A stretch of DNA of 51,387 bases from Gammaproteobacteria bacterium (lineage in GTDB: Bacteria > Pseudomonadota > Gammaproteobacteria > Ga0077536): positions 1 to 51,387 of the forward strand of contig JAIEQK010000095.1 of NCBI GenBank assembly GCA_019747795.1, written 5' to 3'. Made by a program: the position numbers and the translations under genes. How positions within the stretch are numbered: position 1 is the stretch's first letter; each line of letters opens with the position of its first letter. Shown piece after piece: positions 26,860-35,760 of this stretch. The notes below the pieces were generated by a model. It was not told the origin of the DNA and made no database searches. It saw only the letters and a list, made by a program, of their open reading frames with translations.

Positions 26860-28107
26860 ATGACCACCCCATCCCCCCTCGCGAAGACCGACCCCTGGCA
26901 GCTGCCCCTGGCGTCCCTCGATCCCAGTCATCCGGACCTCTACCAGTACGAACTGCATGGTCCGTTGTTCGCGCGCCTGCGGCGCGAGTCGCCGGTGCAC
27001 TACACCGCGGACAGTCCCTTCGGATCGTTCTGGTCCATCACGCGTCACGCCGACATCGCGCAGGTGGAGCTCAACCACGAGGTGTTCTCCAATTCGCCGG
27101 CTATAGTGATTGGCGACCCGCCGACGGACTTCGCGCCGCCGATGTTCATCCAGATGGATCCGCCGCGGCACAGCGAGGAGCGCGCAGCCGTGCTGCCGGC
27201 GGTCAGCGCGGCGCGCATGAAGGAACTCGAGGTGCTGATCCGCAGCCGCGTCGGCGCCATCCTCGACGGCCTGCCGGTGGGCGAGACCTTCAACTGGGTG
27301 GACCACGTGTCGCGCGAGCTGACCACGCAGATGCTCGCGACGTTGTTCGACTTTCCCTGGGAGGACCGCCACCTGCTGCCGTTCTGGTCCGACGCCACCA
27401 CCACCAGCGATCTGGTCGGCGCGGACACCGACGAGGCCGAGCGGCGCAGGGTGCTCGGCGAGTGCCTGGCCTACTTCGCGCGCCTGTGGCAGGAACGCGC
27501 GAGCGCGACCGAGCCGCGCTTCGACTTCATCTCGCTGCTCGCGCACAACCCCAAGACGCGCGACATGATCAACGACCCGATGGAGCTGCTCGGCAATCTC
27601 ATGCTGCTCATCGTCGGCGGCAACGACACCACGCGCAATTCCATCAGCGGCGGGGTGCTCGCCATGCATCGTCATCCGGGGCAGCTGGAAGCGTTGCGCG
27701 CTGACCGGTCCCTGATCCCGAACGCGGTGTCCGAGATCATCCGCTGGCAGACGCCGGTGGCGCACATGCGGCGCACCGCCAAGCGGGACTTCAGCTTCCA
27801 GGGGCAGGACATCCGCGCGGGCGACAAAGTGGTGATGTGGTACGCCTCGGCCAATCGCGACGAGGCGGTGTTCGAGGACGCCGGCCGCTTCGACATCACG
27901 CGGCGCAACGCGCGCGAGCACCTGTCCTTTGGCCACGGCATCCACCGCTGCCTCGGCAGCCGCGTCGCCGAGATGCAGCTGCGCATCCTGTGGGACGAGA
28001 TCCTGAACCGCTACACGCGCATCGAAGTGGTGGGCGAACCGCAGCGCTTCCAGTCGAACTTCCTGCAGGGGTATACCGAGCTGCTGGTGAATGTGGTGCC
28101 GCTGTAA
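26860..28107 (+). CDS. cytochrome P450
   Basis: This 415-residue soluble bacterial P450 has the I-helix motif GGNDTTRNS (acid and Thr present), the ExxR motif EIIRW, and the heme-binding loop FGHGIHRCLG with the Cys ligand. VAHMRRTAKRDFSFQGQDI and WYASANRDEAVF resemble CYP125/CYP142-type and terpene-hydroxylating P450s, so a sterol, terpenoid or long acyl substrate is plausible. ATG 26860 has AGAGGA at a good distance. The frame extends upstream into a REP repeat, which was rejected as coding. No ferredoxin or ferredoxin reductase is adjacent, so electrons must come from elsewhere. The gene is flanked by repeats on both sides and looks monocistronic. Confidence 0.93.
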   Translation: MTTPSPLAKTDPWQLPLASLDPSHPDLYQYELHGPLFARLRRESPVHYTADSPFGSFWSITRHADIAQVELNHEVFSNSPAIVIGDPPTDFAPPMFIQMDPPRHSEERAAVLPAVSAARMKELEVLIRSRVGAILDGLPVGETFNWVDHVSRELTTQMLATLFDFPWEDRHLLPFWSDATTTSDLVGADTDEAERRRVLGECLAYFARLWQERASATEPRFDFISLLAHNPKTRDMINDPMELLGNLMLLIVGGNDTTRNSISGGVLAMHRHPGQLEALRADRSLIPNAVSEIIRWQTPVAHMRRTAKRDFSFQGQDIRAGDKVVMWYASANRDEAVFEDAGRFDITRRNAREHLSFGHGIHRCLGSRVAEMQLRILWDEILNRYTRIEVVGEPQRFQSNFLQGYTELLVNVVPL

Positions 28108-28121
28108 ATCGGGACCCCAGG

Positions 28122-28199
28122 AATCGGGGACAGACCACGGTTTCGAAGCGAGTCGAGGACATGGCACGGCTTCAAGGAAACCGTGGTCTGTCCCCGATT
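28122..28199. repeat. 23-bp perfect inverted repeat of the GGGGACAGACCACGG family
   Basis: AATCGGGGACAGACCACGGT (28122-28144, ending TTC) and its exact reverse complement (28177-28199) flank a 32-bp spacer. The element fills the gap between the convergent P450 and enoyl-CoA hydratase genes and could act as a bidirectional transcript end. A shorter relative lies at 50128-50166, and a variant sharing GGGACAGACC at 35647-35676. Confidence 0.85.
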
Positions 28200-28215
28200 A
28201 TCGGCCCCGGTACAT

Positions 28216-29064
28216 TCAGAACTTCGGTTCTTCCCACCACGGAAAGAAGTCCGGCAGATCGCGGCTGACCTTGCCCGGGAACTTCGGCGCGCGCTTCTCG
28301 AGAAACGAACTCACGCCTTCTTTCGCATCCGCCGTCTGGCCGAGGGCATAGACGCCGCGCGAGTCGATGCGGTGCGCGTCCATCGGGTGGTCGGCCGACA
28401 GCATGCGCCACATCATGTGGCGGATGAGGGTGACCGAGATGGCCGAGGTCTGGCTGACGATTTCGGCCGCGATGGCCCGCGCGCGCGGCAGCAAGTCCTC
28501 CGGCGCCAGCACTTCCTTCACCAGTCTGCCGGCGAGCGCTTCCTGGGCCGGGAACACGCGGCCCGAGTAGGCCCATTCCAGCGCCTGCGAGATTCCCACC
28601 ACGCGCGGCAGGAACCAGCTCGAGCAGGCCTCGGGAACGATGCCGCGGCGCGCGAACACGAAGCCGAAGCGCGCGTCGCTGGACGCGAGCCGAATGTCCA
28701 TGGGCAGGGTCATGGTCGCGCCCACGCCGACCGCGGCGCCGTTGATCGCGGCGATCACCGGCTTGCGCGATTCGTAGATGCGGAGCGTGAGCAGGCCGCC
28801 GCCGTCACGATGGCTGGCCGCTTCGCGCTCGGCGGCGTGATCGAAGCTGCCCGCGCCGGCGGACAGATCCGCGCCCGCGCAGAAGCCGCGCCCGGCGCCG
28901 GTCACGATCACCACCCGTACATCGTCGTCGGCGTCGGCGCGATCGAACGCGTCGATGAGTTCGCGCAGCATGGTGTGGGTGAAGGCGTTCAGCTTGTCGG
29001 GACGATTGAGCGTCAGGGTCAGCACGCCGTCTTCGACGGCGTAGAGGATCTGTTCGTAGTGCAT
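28216..29064 (-). CDS. enoyl-CoA hydratase/isomerase family protein
   Basis: The 282-residue crotonase-family protein has RPDKLNAFTHTMLREL at the N terminus, then oxyanion-hole segments GFCAGADLSAG and INGAAVGVGATMTLPMDIRLA. A FVFARRGIVPEACSSWFLPR segment follows, in which PEA carries the usual second catalytic Glu. The first Glu position reads Val-Gly, so it resembles the isomerase-like or single-Glu members. It is longer than the common 258-residue hydratases because of a C-terminal extension ending in DFFPWWEEPKF. I chose ATG 29064, where homologues begin (MHYEQILYAVEDGVLTLTLN). It is divergent from the DUF899 gene. The acyl-CoA substrate cannot be inferred. Confidence 0.9.
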   Translation of the reverse strand: MHYEQILYAVEDGVLTLTLNRPDKLNAFTHTMLRELIDAFDRADADDDVRVVIVTGAGRGFCAGADLSAGAGSFDHAAEREAASHRDGGGLLTLRIYESRKPVIAAINGAAVGVGATMTLPMDIRLASSDARFGFVFARRGIVPEACSSWFLPRVVGISQALEWAYSGRVFPAQEALAGRLVKEVLAPEDLLPRARAIAAEIVSQTSAISVTLIRHMMWRMLSADHPMDAHRIDSRGVYALGQTADAKEGVSSFLEKRAPKFPGKVSRDLPDFFPWWEEPKF

Positions 29065-29159
29065 GATGGACTCGGCTCCGGGATTGAAGGGTCGAGCGGC
29101 GCGGGACAGCGGCCGTTGAGCGCTGCGATTGTACGTAGGAACGGGCATCCGCGACGCGC

Positions 29160-29188
29160 TTGACCGGATCCTGAGGCGGATCGATAGT
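29160..29188 (+). promoter_or_regulatory. sigma70-like promoter for the DUF899 gene
   Basis: TTGACC (29160-29165) and GATAGT (29183-29188) are separated by 17 bp and lie 53 bp before the DUF899 ATG. The -35 matches the consensus in five of six positions. On the other strand a TACAAT (29129-29134) may serve the divergent enoyl-CoA hydratase gene, but without a good -35. Confidence 0.5.
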
Positions 29189-29241
29189 CTCGGCAGTCAC
29201 TTGCGTCTGCCCCATCCTCACCGCGACTGAAGGAGATTCAC

Positions 29242-29943
29242 ATGCCCGAGCATCCCGTCGTCGATCACGCGCAGTGGCTCGCCGCCCGGCGCGCGCTGCT
29301 GGAAGAGGAAAAGGCCTTCAGCCGCGCGCGGGACGCGCTCGCCGCGCGTCGTCGCGCGCTGCCCTGGGAAGCGGTCACCAAGACCTACGTGTTCGACACG
29401 CCCGCCGGGCCACGGCGGCTGGAGGAACTCTTCGCCGGCCGCAGCCAACTCTTCGTCTACCACTTCATGCTCGGTCCGGGCTGGGAGGCGGGCTGCAAGA
29501 GCTGCTCCTACCTCGCCGATCACTTCGACGGCATGCTGCCCCACCTGCGCGCGCGGGACGTCACCTTCCTCGTGGTGTCACGCGCGCCGCTCGCGGAGAT
29601 CGACGCCTTCCAGCGCCGCATGGGCTGGCGCTTCCCGTGGGTCTCGGCCCATGGCACCGACTTCAACTACGACTACGACGCGTCCTCACGCGCCGAGGAT
29701 CTCGCCGCAGGGCGCGCGACCTACAACTACCAGCCGCGCGACGGGCAGATGACCGAACTGCCGGCTGCGAGCGTGTTCTGTCGCGACGCGGACGGCCAGG
29801 TGTTCCATACCTATTCGACCTACGCGCGCGGGCTCGACATGCTGATCGGCACCTACCAGGTGCTGGATCTCATGCCCAAGGGACGCGACGAAGACGCGCT
29901 CGAGTTCAGCATGGCGTGGGTGAAGCACCACGATCGGTATTGA
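29242..29943 (+). CDS. DUF899 family thioredoxin-like protein
   Basis: The 233-residue protein matches DUF899, a thioredoxin-fold family of unknown reaction common in soil bacteria. The N-terminal part has LEEEKAFSRARDALAARRR, then the core LFVYHFMLGPGWEAGCKSCS with a CxxC-like CKSC, LVVSRAPLAEIDAFQRRMGW, FNYDYDAS and a C-terminal VFHTYSTYARGLD. The CKSC motif sits where the thioredoxin active site would be, which suggests redox chemistry; this is inferred. There is no signal peptide, so it is cytosolic. It is preceded by a good promoter and AAGGAG close to the ATG. It appears monocistronic and converges with the helicase gene. Confidence 0.9.
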   Translation: MPEHPVVDHAQWLAARRALLEEEKAFSRARDALAARRRALPWEAVTKTYVFDTPAGPRRLEELFAGRSQLFVYHFMLGPGWEAGCKSCSYLADHFDGMLPHLRARDVTFLVVSRAPLAEIDAFQRRMGWRFPWVSAHGTDFNYDYDASSRAEDLAAGRATYNYQPRDGQMTELPAASVFCRDADGQVFHTYSTYARGLDMLIGTYQVLDLMPKGRDEDALEFSMAWVKHHDRY

Positions 29944-29955
29944 GGGGCCTGCCCG

Positions 29956-29973
29956 CCGGGTTTCAACCCGACC
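29956..29973. repeat. single REP-like hairpin
   Basis: CCGGGTTTCAACCCGACC is a short GGGTT-TCAACCC hairpin of the same design as the other REP copies but without a GTAG foot. It sits between the convergent DUF899 and helicase genes (35-bp gap) and may end both transcripts. Confidence 0.5.
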
Positions 29974-29978
29974 TTCCG

Positions 29979-32051
29979 TCAACGCCACATCGCCCGCGCG
30001 CGGTCCTTCAGATCGACGCGCAGATCGCGCCGCCAGGCGGGTTGTTCGTCCTGGCGGCTGCTCCAGTGACCCTGTTCCAGGGTCGCGAGCACGCGCTCGG
30101 TCAGGAAGCGGCTCTTGCTGCCGTAGACGTGGCGATCGCCGAGCTTCGGCTGCTGCGGCACGAAGTACTTGAGGGGGTTGACCAGCACCAGCCGGTTCTT
30201 CGCACGCGTCAGCGCGACATAGGCGAGCCGCCGTTCTTCTTCCAGCTTGTGCGGATCGCCGGCCGCGAACTCGTTCGGGAAGGTGCCGTCGCTGAAGTGC
30301 TGCAGGTAGACCGTGTCCCATTCCTGGCCCTTGGCCGAATGCACGGTGGACAGCACCAGGTAGTCCTCGTCGATGTGCGGAGGGCCGGCGAGATCGCCGC
30401 TCGCGCTCGGCGGGTCGAGCGTGAGCTCGGTGAGAAACGCGCGGCGCGAGGGATAGTCGTTCGCGAGCTGGGCGAGCTGCTCGATGTCGCCTTCGCGGGG
30501 AAAGGCCTGGTCGTAGCGCCGTTCGAGCAACGGTTGGTACCAGGCCAGCACGCGCTCCATCTGGCCCGGCCAGGGCGCCGATACGAGGTCTTGCATGAGC
30601 TTGGAGGTCGCGTCCCAGCCCGCGCGGCCGCCGGCGGGCAGACCCGCCACGGCATCCAGCGCGGCAAAGTCGCCGGCCGCCGCGGCGAGCGCATCGCAGG
30701 CCTTGCGCGCGGTCGCCGGGCCGATGCCTTCGAGCAGTTGCAGCACGCGGAACGCGGCGAGTTCGTTGCGCGGGTTCTCCGCCCAGTTCAGCACCGCGAG
30801 CACGTCCTTCACGTGGGCGGTCTCCAGGTACTTGAGTCCGCCGTACTTCACGTAGGGAATGTCGCGCTTGCCGAGTTCCACTTCGAGCCTGAGCGTATGA
30901 CGGCTGTTGCGGAACAGGACCGCCTGGTGCCACAGGCGCACGCCCTGTTCGCGGCGCTCGAGCACCTGCTCGCACAGGTAGTGCGCTTCCTCCTGTTCGT
31001 CCTCGACGGTCACCAGGCGCGGTCGCTGGCCGGCGCCGCGCGCGGCGCGCAACGCCTTCTGGTAGCTGCGCGTCGCGTCCAGCATAAGTGCGTTGGAGGT
31101 GTCGAGGATCTCCTGCGTCGAGCGGTAGTTGTCTTCTAGCTTGATGACGGTGGCCCCGGGGAACTGCGTGGGGAAGTCGAGGATGTTCTCCACCGCCGCG
31201 GCGCGAAAGCCGTAGATCGACTGCGCGTCGTCGCCCACCACCGTGAGGCCCGCGCCGTCCGGCCGCAGGCGGCGGATGATGTCGGCCTGCAGGCGGTTGG
31301 TGTCCTGGTACTCGTCGACCAGGATGTGATCGAAATGCGCGGAGATGTCCCGCGCGATGCGTTCGTCCTCCACCAGGTAATACCAGTAGAGCAGCAGGTC
31401 GTCGTAGTCGAGCGTCTGCTGGGCGAGCTTGCGCTCGACGTAGGCGGCGAACAGCGCCTTCAACTCGTCGTGCCATTGCACGAAGTGCGGAAAGTGCGCG
31501 GCGAGCGTCTCGGCCAGCGGACACTGGGCATTGACCGTGCGCGAGTAGATGTCGAGGCAGGTGGCCTTCTGCGGAAAGCGCTCGCGGCTCTTGTGATAGC
31601 CGAGCGCCTGGCGCTCGACGTCCAGCATGTCGGCCGAGTCGCCGCGATCGAGCACGCTGAAGGATTCTTCCAGCCCGAGACTCTGGTGGTAGTGGCGCAG
31701 GAAGCGCGCGGCTAGCGCGTGGAAGGTGCCGGCCCAGTCGACCCGCGCCGCGGCGCCGGTCCGCGCGCCTGCGCTCTGCGCCTGGCGGGCCGCCGCCACG
31801 CTCTGTTCGGCGCGCTGGGTCATCTCGCGCGCCGCGAGGCGGGTGAAGGTCAAGAGCAGGATGCGCTCGGGCGCGACGCCGTTCAGGCACAGGTGCGCGA
31901 CGCGCGCGGCGAGCGTGGTGGTCTTGCCGGTGCCGGCGCCGGCGATCACCAGCAGCGGGCCGCTTCGCCAGCGGCCCTCGCCGTCCGGCGCGCCGAAGGC
32001 CACCGCCGCGCGCTGCGCGGCATTCAGGCGGCCGAGCGTATCGGTGCTCAC
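29979..32051 (-). CDS. UvrD/Rep-family ATP-dependent DNA helicase
   Basis: The 690-residue superfamily 1A helicase has the Q motif RLNAAQRAAVAF, motif I GAGTGKTTTLAARV, motif II VDEYQDTN, motif III VVGDDAQSIYGFRAA, motif IV DNYRST and motif VI VALTRAKNRLVLVNP. It unwinds DNA 3' to 5' in repair or replication restart. It is nearest in size to Rep (673) and PcrA; a C-terminal Rep/UvrD specificity tail is not obvious. The GTG start at 32051 overlaps the lexA stop (GTGA), so it is cotranscribed and translationally coupled with lexA and should be SOS-controlled. The longer open frame upstream is a shadow of lexA. Confidence 0.92.
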   Translation of the reverse strand: MSTDTLGRLNAAQRAAVAFGAPDGEGRWRSGPLLVIAGAGTGKTTTLAARVAHLCLNGVAPERILLLTFTRLAAREMTQRAEQSVAAARQAQSAGARTGAAARVDWAGTFHALAARFLRHYHQSLGLEESFSVLDRGDSADMLDVERQALGYHKSRERFPQKATCLDIYSRTVNAQCPLAETLAAHFPHFVQWHDELKALFAAYVERKLAQQTLDYDDLLLYWYYLVEDERIARDISAHFDHILVDEYQDTNRLQADIIRRLRPDGAGLTVVGDDAQSIYGFRAAAVENILDFPTQFPGATVIKLEDNYRSTQEILDTSNALMLDATRSYQKALRAARGAGQRPRLVTVEDEQEEAHYLCEQVLERREQGVRLWHQAVLFRNSRHTLRLEVELGKRDIPYVKYGGLKYLETAHVKDVLAVLNWAENPRNELAAFRVLQLLEGIGPATARKACDALAAAAGDFAALDAVAGLPAGGRAGWDATSKLMQDLVSAPWPGQMERVLAWYQPLLERRYDQAFPREGDIEQLAQLANDYPSRRAFLTELTLDPPSASGDLAGPPHIDEDYLVLSTVHSAKGQEWDTVYLQHFSDGTFPNEFAAGDPHKLEEERRLAYVALTRAKNRLVLVNPLKYFVPQQPKLGDRHVYGSKSRFLTERVLATLEQGHWSSRQDEQPAWRRDLRVDLKDRARAMWR

Positions 32052-32647
32052 AGCGCGCGCCGAACTTCGATCACGCGGCCGAGGATGCGGCAGTCCAGAC
32101 CGTGGCTGGCGGGATCGATGTCGGCGTAATCCGGGTTGGCTGCTTCCAGCAGCACGCGACGTCCCACGCGCCGCAGGGTCTTGACCGTCGCCTCGTCGCC
32201 GACCAGGGCGACGACGATGTCGCCGCTGCGCGCCTGCGCGGTGCGTTCCACCACCAGCAGGTCGCCGTCGTGGATCTCGCGCCCCGCCATGCTCTCGCCC
32301 GCCACGCGCAGCGCGAAGCAGCGCGGGGCGAGGTCTGCCTGCACCGGCAGGTAGCCGTCGGCGTGGGTCACCGCCTCGTGCAGGCTGCCGGCGTGCACGC
32401 GGCCGAGGATCGGGATCAGTCCGGGCTGAAAGCCGCCCGGCAGGCGGTAGCCGCGATCGCGGCCGCTGTCCTGCTCGAGCTCGCCGCTCGCGACCAGCGC
32501 GTCGAGATGTTCCCGGGCGGTGGCGGTGGAGCGAAAGCCGAAGGCGTCCTGCACCTCGCGCACCGAGGGTGGCGCACCGGCCAGCAGGCGTTCCAGCACG
32601 TAGTCGCGCACGCGGGCGCGGCTTTCTCCGGGTGGGCTCTTGGGCAT
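32048..32647 (-). CDS. lexA: LexA-type SOS repressor
   Basis: The 199-residue protein has an N-terminal winged helix (about 10-70, with SVREVQDAFGFRSTATAREH) and a C-terminal S24 peptidase domain. The self-cleavage site is Ala86-Gly87 in VHAGSL, and the catalytic dyad is Ser119 (GESM) and Lys156 (ATVKTL). RecA filaments stimulate cleavage, which lifts repression of SOS genes. The length matches E. coli LexA (202). The start is the ATG at 32647. A GTACC-N12-GGTAC palindrome lies 9 bp upstream and could be its operator. The helicase gene overlaps the stop, giving a lexA-helicase operon. No recA is in the window. A UmuD-like protein is less likely given the complete winged helix. Confidence 0.92.
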   Translation of the reverse strand: MPKSPPGESRARVRDYVLERLLAGAPPSVREVQDAFGFRSTATAREHLDALVASGELEQDSGRDRGYRLPGGFQPGLIPILGRVHAGSLHEAVTHADGYLPVQADLAPRCFALRVAGESMAGREIHDGDLLVVERTAQARSGDIVVALVGDEATVKTLRRVGRRVLLEAANPDYADIDPASHGLDCRILGRVIEVRRAL

Positions 32648-32656
32648 GGTCGCGTT

Positions 32657-32678
32657 GTACCACACGATCGGGCGGTAC
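32657..32678. promoter_or_regulatory. candidate LexA operator upstream of lexA
   Basis: GTACC-N12-GGTAC is a 22-bp dyad lying 9 bp before the lexA start codon. It does not match the E. coli SOS box (CTGT-N8-ACAG), but LexA operators vary between lineages. Autoregulation of lexA makes this position plausible. The 52-bp gap between the methyltransferase and lexA genes holds nothing else notable. Confidence 0.35.
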
Positions 32679-32699
32679 GACCATGCCGGCCCGTTCGCG

Positions 32700-33476
32700 T
32701 CACCCCGGGCAGGTCGCGACCAGCGCCACCCCCGCGTAGGAGAGCCACACCTCGCCGCCTGCGCGCCGTGCCTGCATGGCGAGCTTGTCGCCCGCCACGC
32801 TGTCCTCGAGCAGGGCAAGGAGCCCTGCGCGATCGTCGTTCCGAGGAAACGAGCCCGCGACCAGGTCGACGGCGCGGTAGGGCACGCGAAAGCGCGTGAC
32901 GCGGGGCGTGCCCAGGCCGGCGTCCTCGAACAGCGCACAGAGCGTGTCCAGGCGCCGGAACTCGACGGTGGACGGGTCGCGAAAGCGCTCCATGGCGTTG
33001 AAGGCCGTGGCCCGCGCGGGGTCGTCGTCGGCCACGCCGTCACACAAGAGGAGCCGCGCGCCGCGGCGCGCCACGCGCAGCATCTCGGCGAACGCGTCCT
33101 CGATGCGTTCCAGGTGATGAAACGCGAAGCGGCTGCAGACGATGTCGAAACTGCCGGCGGCGAAGGGCAGGGCGTAGGCGCTCGCTTCACGCCAGCTGAC
33201 GTTGCCGAGCCGCTGGCTATCCGCCAGCGCCCGCGCCTGCGCCAGCATCGCCGGCGTCGCGTCCACGCCGGTCGCGTGCGCGACATGGGGCGCGAAGGCC
33301 GCCACCACGCTGCCCGGGCCGCAGGCGACGTCGAGGAGAACATCCTCGCGGCGCGGCGCGGCGGCGTCGCGCAGCAGCGCGTGCACCGCCTCGTTGTGCA
33401 ACTCGGGTGCGGCGGCGAAGCCCGCCGCCTGGCGGGTGAACTGGTCCTGGATCAGGGCGTCGTGGGTGTCGTTCAC
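32700..33476 (-). CDS. class I SAM-dependent methyltransferase
   Basis: The 258-residue protein has a Rossmann methyltransferase core: motif I LLDVACGPGSVVAAFA (SAM binding), the acidic post-I stretch TGVDATPAM, motif II/III SFDIVCSRFAFHHL, and EMLRVARRGARLLLCDGV. The UbiE-like order and the FHHLE phrase place it with methyltransferase 11 proteins, many of which act on small molecules or quinones; the acceptor is unknown. The GTG start at 33476 overlaps the stop of the preceding epoxide-hydrolase-like gene (GTGA), so the two genes are coupled. lexA starts 52 bp downstream and may be partly read from this unit as well. Confidence 0.88.
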   Translation of the reverse strand: MNDTHDALIQDQFTRQAAGFAAAPELHNEAVHALLRDAAAPRREDVLLDVACGPGSVVAAFAPHVAHATGVDATPAMLAQARALADSQRLGNVSWREASAYALPFAAGSFDIVCSRFAFHHLERIEDAFAEMLRVARRGARLLLCDGVADDDPARATAFNAMERFRDPSTVEFRRLDTLCALFEDAGLGTPRVTRFRVPYRAVDLVAGSFPRNDDRAGLLALLEDSVAGDKLAMQARRAGGEVWLSYAGVALVATCPG

Positions 33477-34321
33477 GTCGCTGCCGCCGGCGGCGTCGTG
33501 ACCCGCTCGAGGAAGGGCAGGAGCGCGGCCGCGAAGCCTTGTGGGTTGTCGGCGAAGGGCCAGTGCCCGCTGTCTTCGAGGTAGACGACCTCGGCGCGCG
33601 GAAAGTACTCGCGCTGCTCCTCGGCGTAGCGCGACGACACGTAGGGGTCGCGCTTGCCCCAGATGACCAGGCAGGGAAAGTCCGCCGGCGCGAGCGCCGC
33701 GCGCAGCGCCTCGGCGGCGCCGCCGAGATCGCTGGTGGCGCGGTAGAGCCTCAGGATCGCGCGATGCGTGCCGCGGTCGAAGTGGTCGTACATGCGGTCG
33801 ACGAATTCGCGCGGCAGGCCGCGCGGGTTGCCGTGCTTCAAGGCCAGGTGGAAGCCGAAGCGCGTGGTGGTGGCGAGGAAGAATTCGCCCACGAGCGGCG
33901 TGCGCCAGATGCGCGCCATGTAATGCCAGCGGTACTCGCGCATCACGCCGACGTTGACGAGCGTCAGGCTCGCGACCCGCCCGGGATGCTGGGCGGCCCA
34001 GGCGAGCCCCCACGGCCCGCCGAAGTCGTGCAGCACGAGGTGCGCGCGCTCGACCTGGCGTTCGGCGAGCAGGGCGTCCAGGTGGCGGGCGTAGCCGGCG
34101 ACCGTGTAGTCGAAGTCGGCCGGCTTGTCGGCCGCGCCGAAGCCCGGCATGTCGGGCGCGAGGCAGCGGGCGAAGGGCGCGGCCTGCTGCATGAACGGCA
34201 GCCAGTCGGCGCCGAGGCCCGGGTTGCCATGCACGAACACCACCGCCTCGCCGGGGCGTCCGCCGCCGCTGTCGAAGCAGGGCGTGCGCCGGCCGTCGAT
34301 CACGAGGGAATGCTGGAACAT
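33473..34321 (-). CDS. alpha/beta hydrolase of the epoxide hydrolase/haloalkane dehalogenase type
   Basis: The 282-residue alpha/beta hydrolase has [10 protein letters not shown] (31-40, oxyanion hole) and LHDFGGPWG, where Asp99 occupies the nucleophile elbow instead of Ser. An Asp nucleophile marks epoxide hydrolases and haloalkane dehalogenases, which form an alkyl-enzyme ester. [11 protein letters not shown] near the C terminus holds the base His, and the second acid may be in WGKRDPYVS. It is probably cytosolic. AGGAGG lies directly before the ATG at 34321, which decides the start over the in-frame ATG at 34351. It heads a unit with the coupled methyltransferase. Which of the two activities it has cannot be told by eye. 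Confidence 0.87.
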   Translation of the reverse strand: MFQHSLVIDGRRTPCFDSGGGRPGEAVVFVHGNPGLGADWLPFMQQAAPFARCLAPDMPGFGAADKPADFDYTVAGYARHLDALLAERQVERAHLVLHDFGGPWGLAWAAQHPGRVASLTLVNVGVMREYRWHYMARIWRTPLVGEFFLATTTRFGFHLALKHGNPRGLPREFVDRMYDHFDRGTHRAILRLYRATSDLGGAAEALRAALAPADFPCLVIWGKRDPYVSSRYAEEQREYFPRAEVVYLEDSGHWPFADNPQGFAAALLPFLERVTTPPAAAT

Positions 34322-34457
34322 CGCGGGCCTCCTGCTGGCGCTCGGCGCCATGCTAGCAGCGCCGTCCAGTGCCGGGCACTGTCGGCCCGGACGCGCTCAA
34401 ACCCGGGTCGCTTCGAGTACCATGCGGCGATTCCACGCACCGAGAAGGAGAGCACCC

Positions 34458-35636
34458 ATGACCGAGGCCGTAATCGTTTCCACCGCCCGCACGCCGCTCT
34501 GCAAGAGCTGGCGCGGCGCCTTCAACATGACCCATGGCGCGACCCTGGGCGGCCACGTCGCCCAGGCGGCCCTGGCCCGCGCCGGCGTCGAGCCGGGCGA
34601 GGTCGAGGACGTGATCATGGGCTGCGCCAACCCCGAGGGCGCGACTGGCTGGAACATCGCACGCCAGGTGGCGCTGCGCGCCGGCATGCCGGTCAGCGTG
34701 TCGGGCATGACCGTCAACCGCTTCTGCTCCTCGGGCCTGCAGACCGTGGCGCTCGCGGCGCAGCGCATCCTGGCCGGCGAGGGCGACATCTACGTCGCCG
34801 GCGGCGTGGAGTCGATCTCCTGCGTGCAGAACGAGATGAACCGCCACATGTTCAGCGAGGCGTGGCTGGAGAAGAACAAGCCGCAGGTCTACTGGCCGAT
34901 GCTGCAGACCGCCGAGACCGTCGCCAAGCGCTACAACATCAAGCGCGAGGACCAGGACCGCTACGGCGTGGCCAGCCAGCAGAAGGCCTTCGCCGCGCGT
35001 GAGGCCGGCAAGTTCAACGACGAAATCGTGCCGATCACCGTGACCATGAAGGTGGTCGACAAGAACACCGGCGCCGAGACCCTGCGCGAGACCACCGCGA
35101 GCCAGGACGAAGGCATTCGCGGCGACACGACTTATGAAGGCGTGTCGCAGATCAAGCCGGCGGTCGAAGGCGGCGTGATCGCGGCCGGCAACGCCAGCCA
35201 GTTCTCCGACGGCGCGTCGGTGCAGGTCGTGATGAGCGACAAGGAAGCCGCGCGCCGCGGCGCCAAGCCCATCGGCATCTTCCGCGGCTTCGCGGTGGCC
35301 GGCTGCGAGCCGGACGAGATGGGCATCGGTCCGGTGTTCGCGATTCCGAAGCTCCTGAAGCGCACGGGCTTGAGCGTGCAGGACATCGACCTGTGGGAGC
35401 TGAACGAAGCGTTCGCGGTGCAGGTGCTGTACTGCCGCGACAAGCTCGGCATCCCGGACGAGCGCCTGAACGTCAACGGCGGCGCGATCGCCGTCGGCCA
35501 TCCCTATGGCATGACCGGCAGCCGCCTCATCGGCCACGCGCTCATCGAAGGCAAGCGCCGCGGCGCCAAGCGCGTGGTGGTGACCATGTGCATCGGTGGC
35601 GGCATGGGCGCGGCGGGCCTGTTCGAGGTCTGCTGA
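34458..35636 (+). CDS. acetyl-CoA C-acyltransferase (thiolase)
   Basis: This complete 392-residue thiolase cleaves 3-ketoacyl-CoA with CoA, or condenses acetyl-CoA. The catalytic residues are present: Cys90 in NRFCSSGLQ, His348 in [16 protein letters not shown], and Cys378 in [20 protein letters not shown] holds the conserved NEAF motif. The start ATG at 34458 has AAGGAG close upstream. It resembles FadA/FadI-type and acetoacetyl-CoA thiolases, and the chain-length preference is not evident. Unlike the thiolase-like protein at 17126, all catalytic positions are kept. A perfect GGGACAGACC hairpin follows the stop by 10 bp and may end the transcript, so the gene looks monocistronic. Confidence 0.95.
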   Translation: MTEAVIVSTARTPLCKSWRGAFNMTHGATLGGHVAQAALARAGVEPGEVEDVIMGCANPEGATGWNIARQVALRAGMPVSVSGMTVNRFCSSGLQTVALAAQRILAGEGDIYVAGGVESISCVQNEMNRHMFSEAWLEKNKPQVYWPMLQTAETVAKRYNIKREDQDRYGVASQQKAFAAREAGKFNDEIVPITVTMKVVDKNTGAETLRETTASQDEGIRGDTTYEGVSQIKPAVEGGVIAAGNASQFSDGASVQVVMSDKEAARRGAKPIGIFRGFAVAGCEPDEMGIGPVFAIPKLLKRTGLSVQDIDLWELNEAFAVQVLYCRDKLGIPDERLNVNGGAIAVGHPYGMTGSRLIGHALIEGKRRGAKRVVVTMCIGGGMGAAGLFEVC

Positions 35637-35646
35637 AGACGCCCCG

Positions 35647-35676
35647 AGGGACAGACCCCGCACGGGGTCTGTCCCT
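35647..35676. terminator. GGGACAGACCCC hairpin after the thiolase gene (repeat-family variant)
   Basis: AGGGACAGACCCC and GGGGTCTGTCCCT form a perfect 13-bp stem around GCAC, followed by TCTCAATTCC. It shares GGGACAGACC with the repeats at 28122 and 50128. It could serve as a terminator for the thiolase gene. Confidence 0.6.
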
Positions 35677-35760
35677 TCTCAATTCCTGGCCCGGCGCTGC
35701 TGCGTGCGATCGAATCATGCTAGGCTCGCCGCGACGATCGCGCCGCGGGGAGGGCACGCG

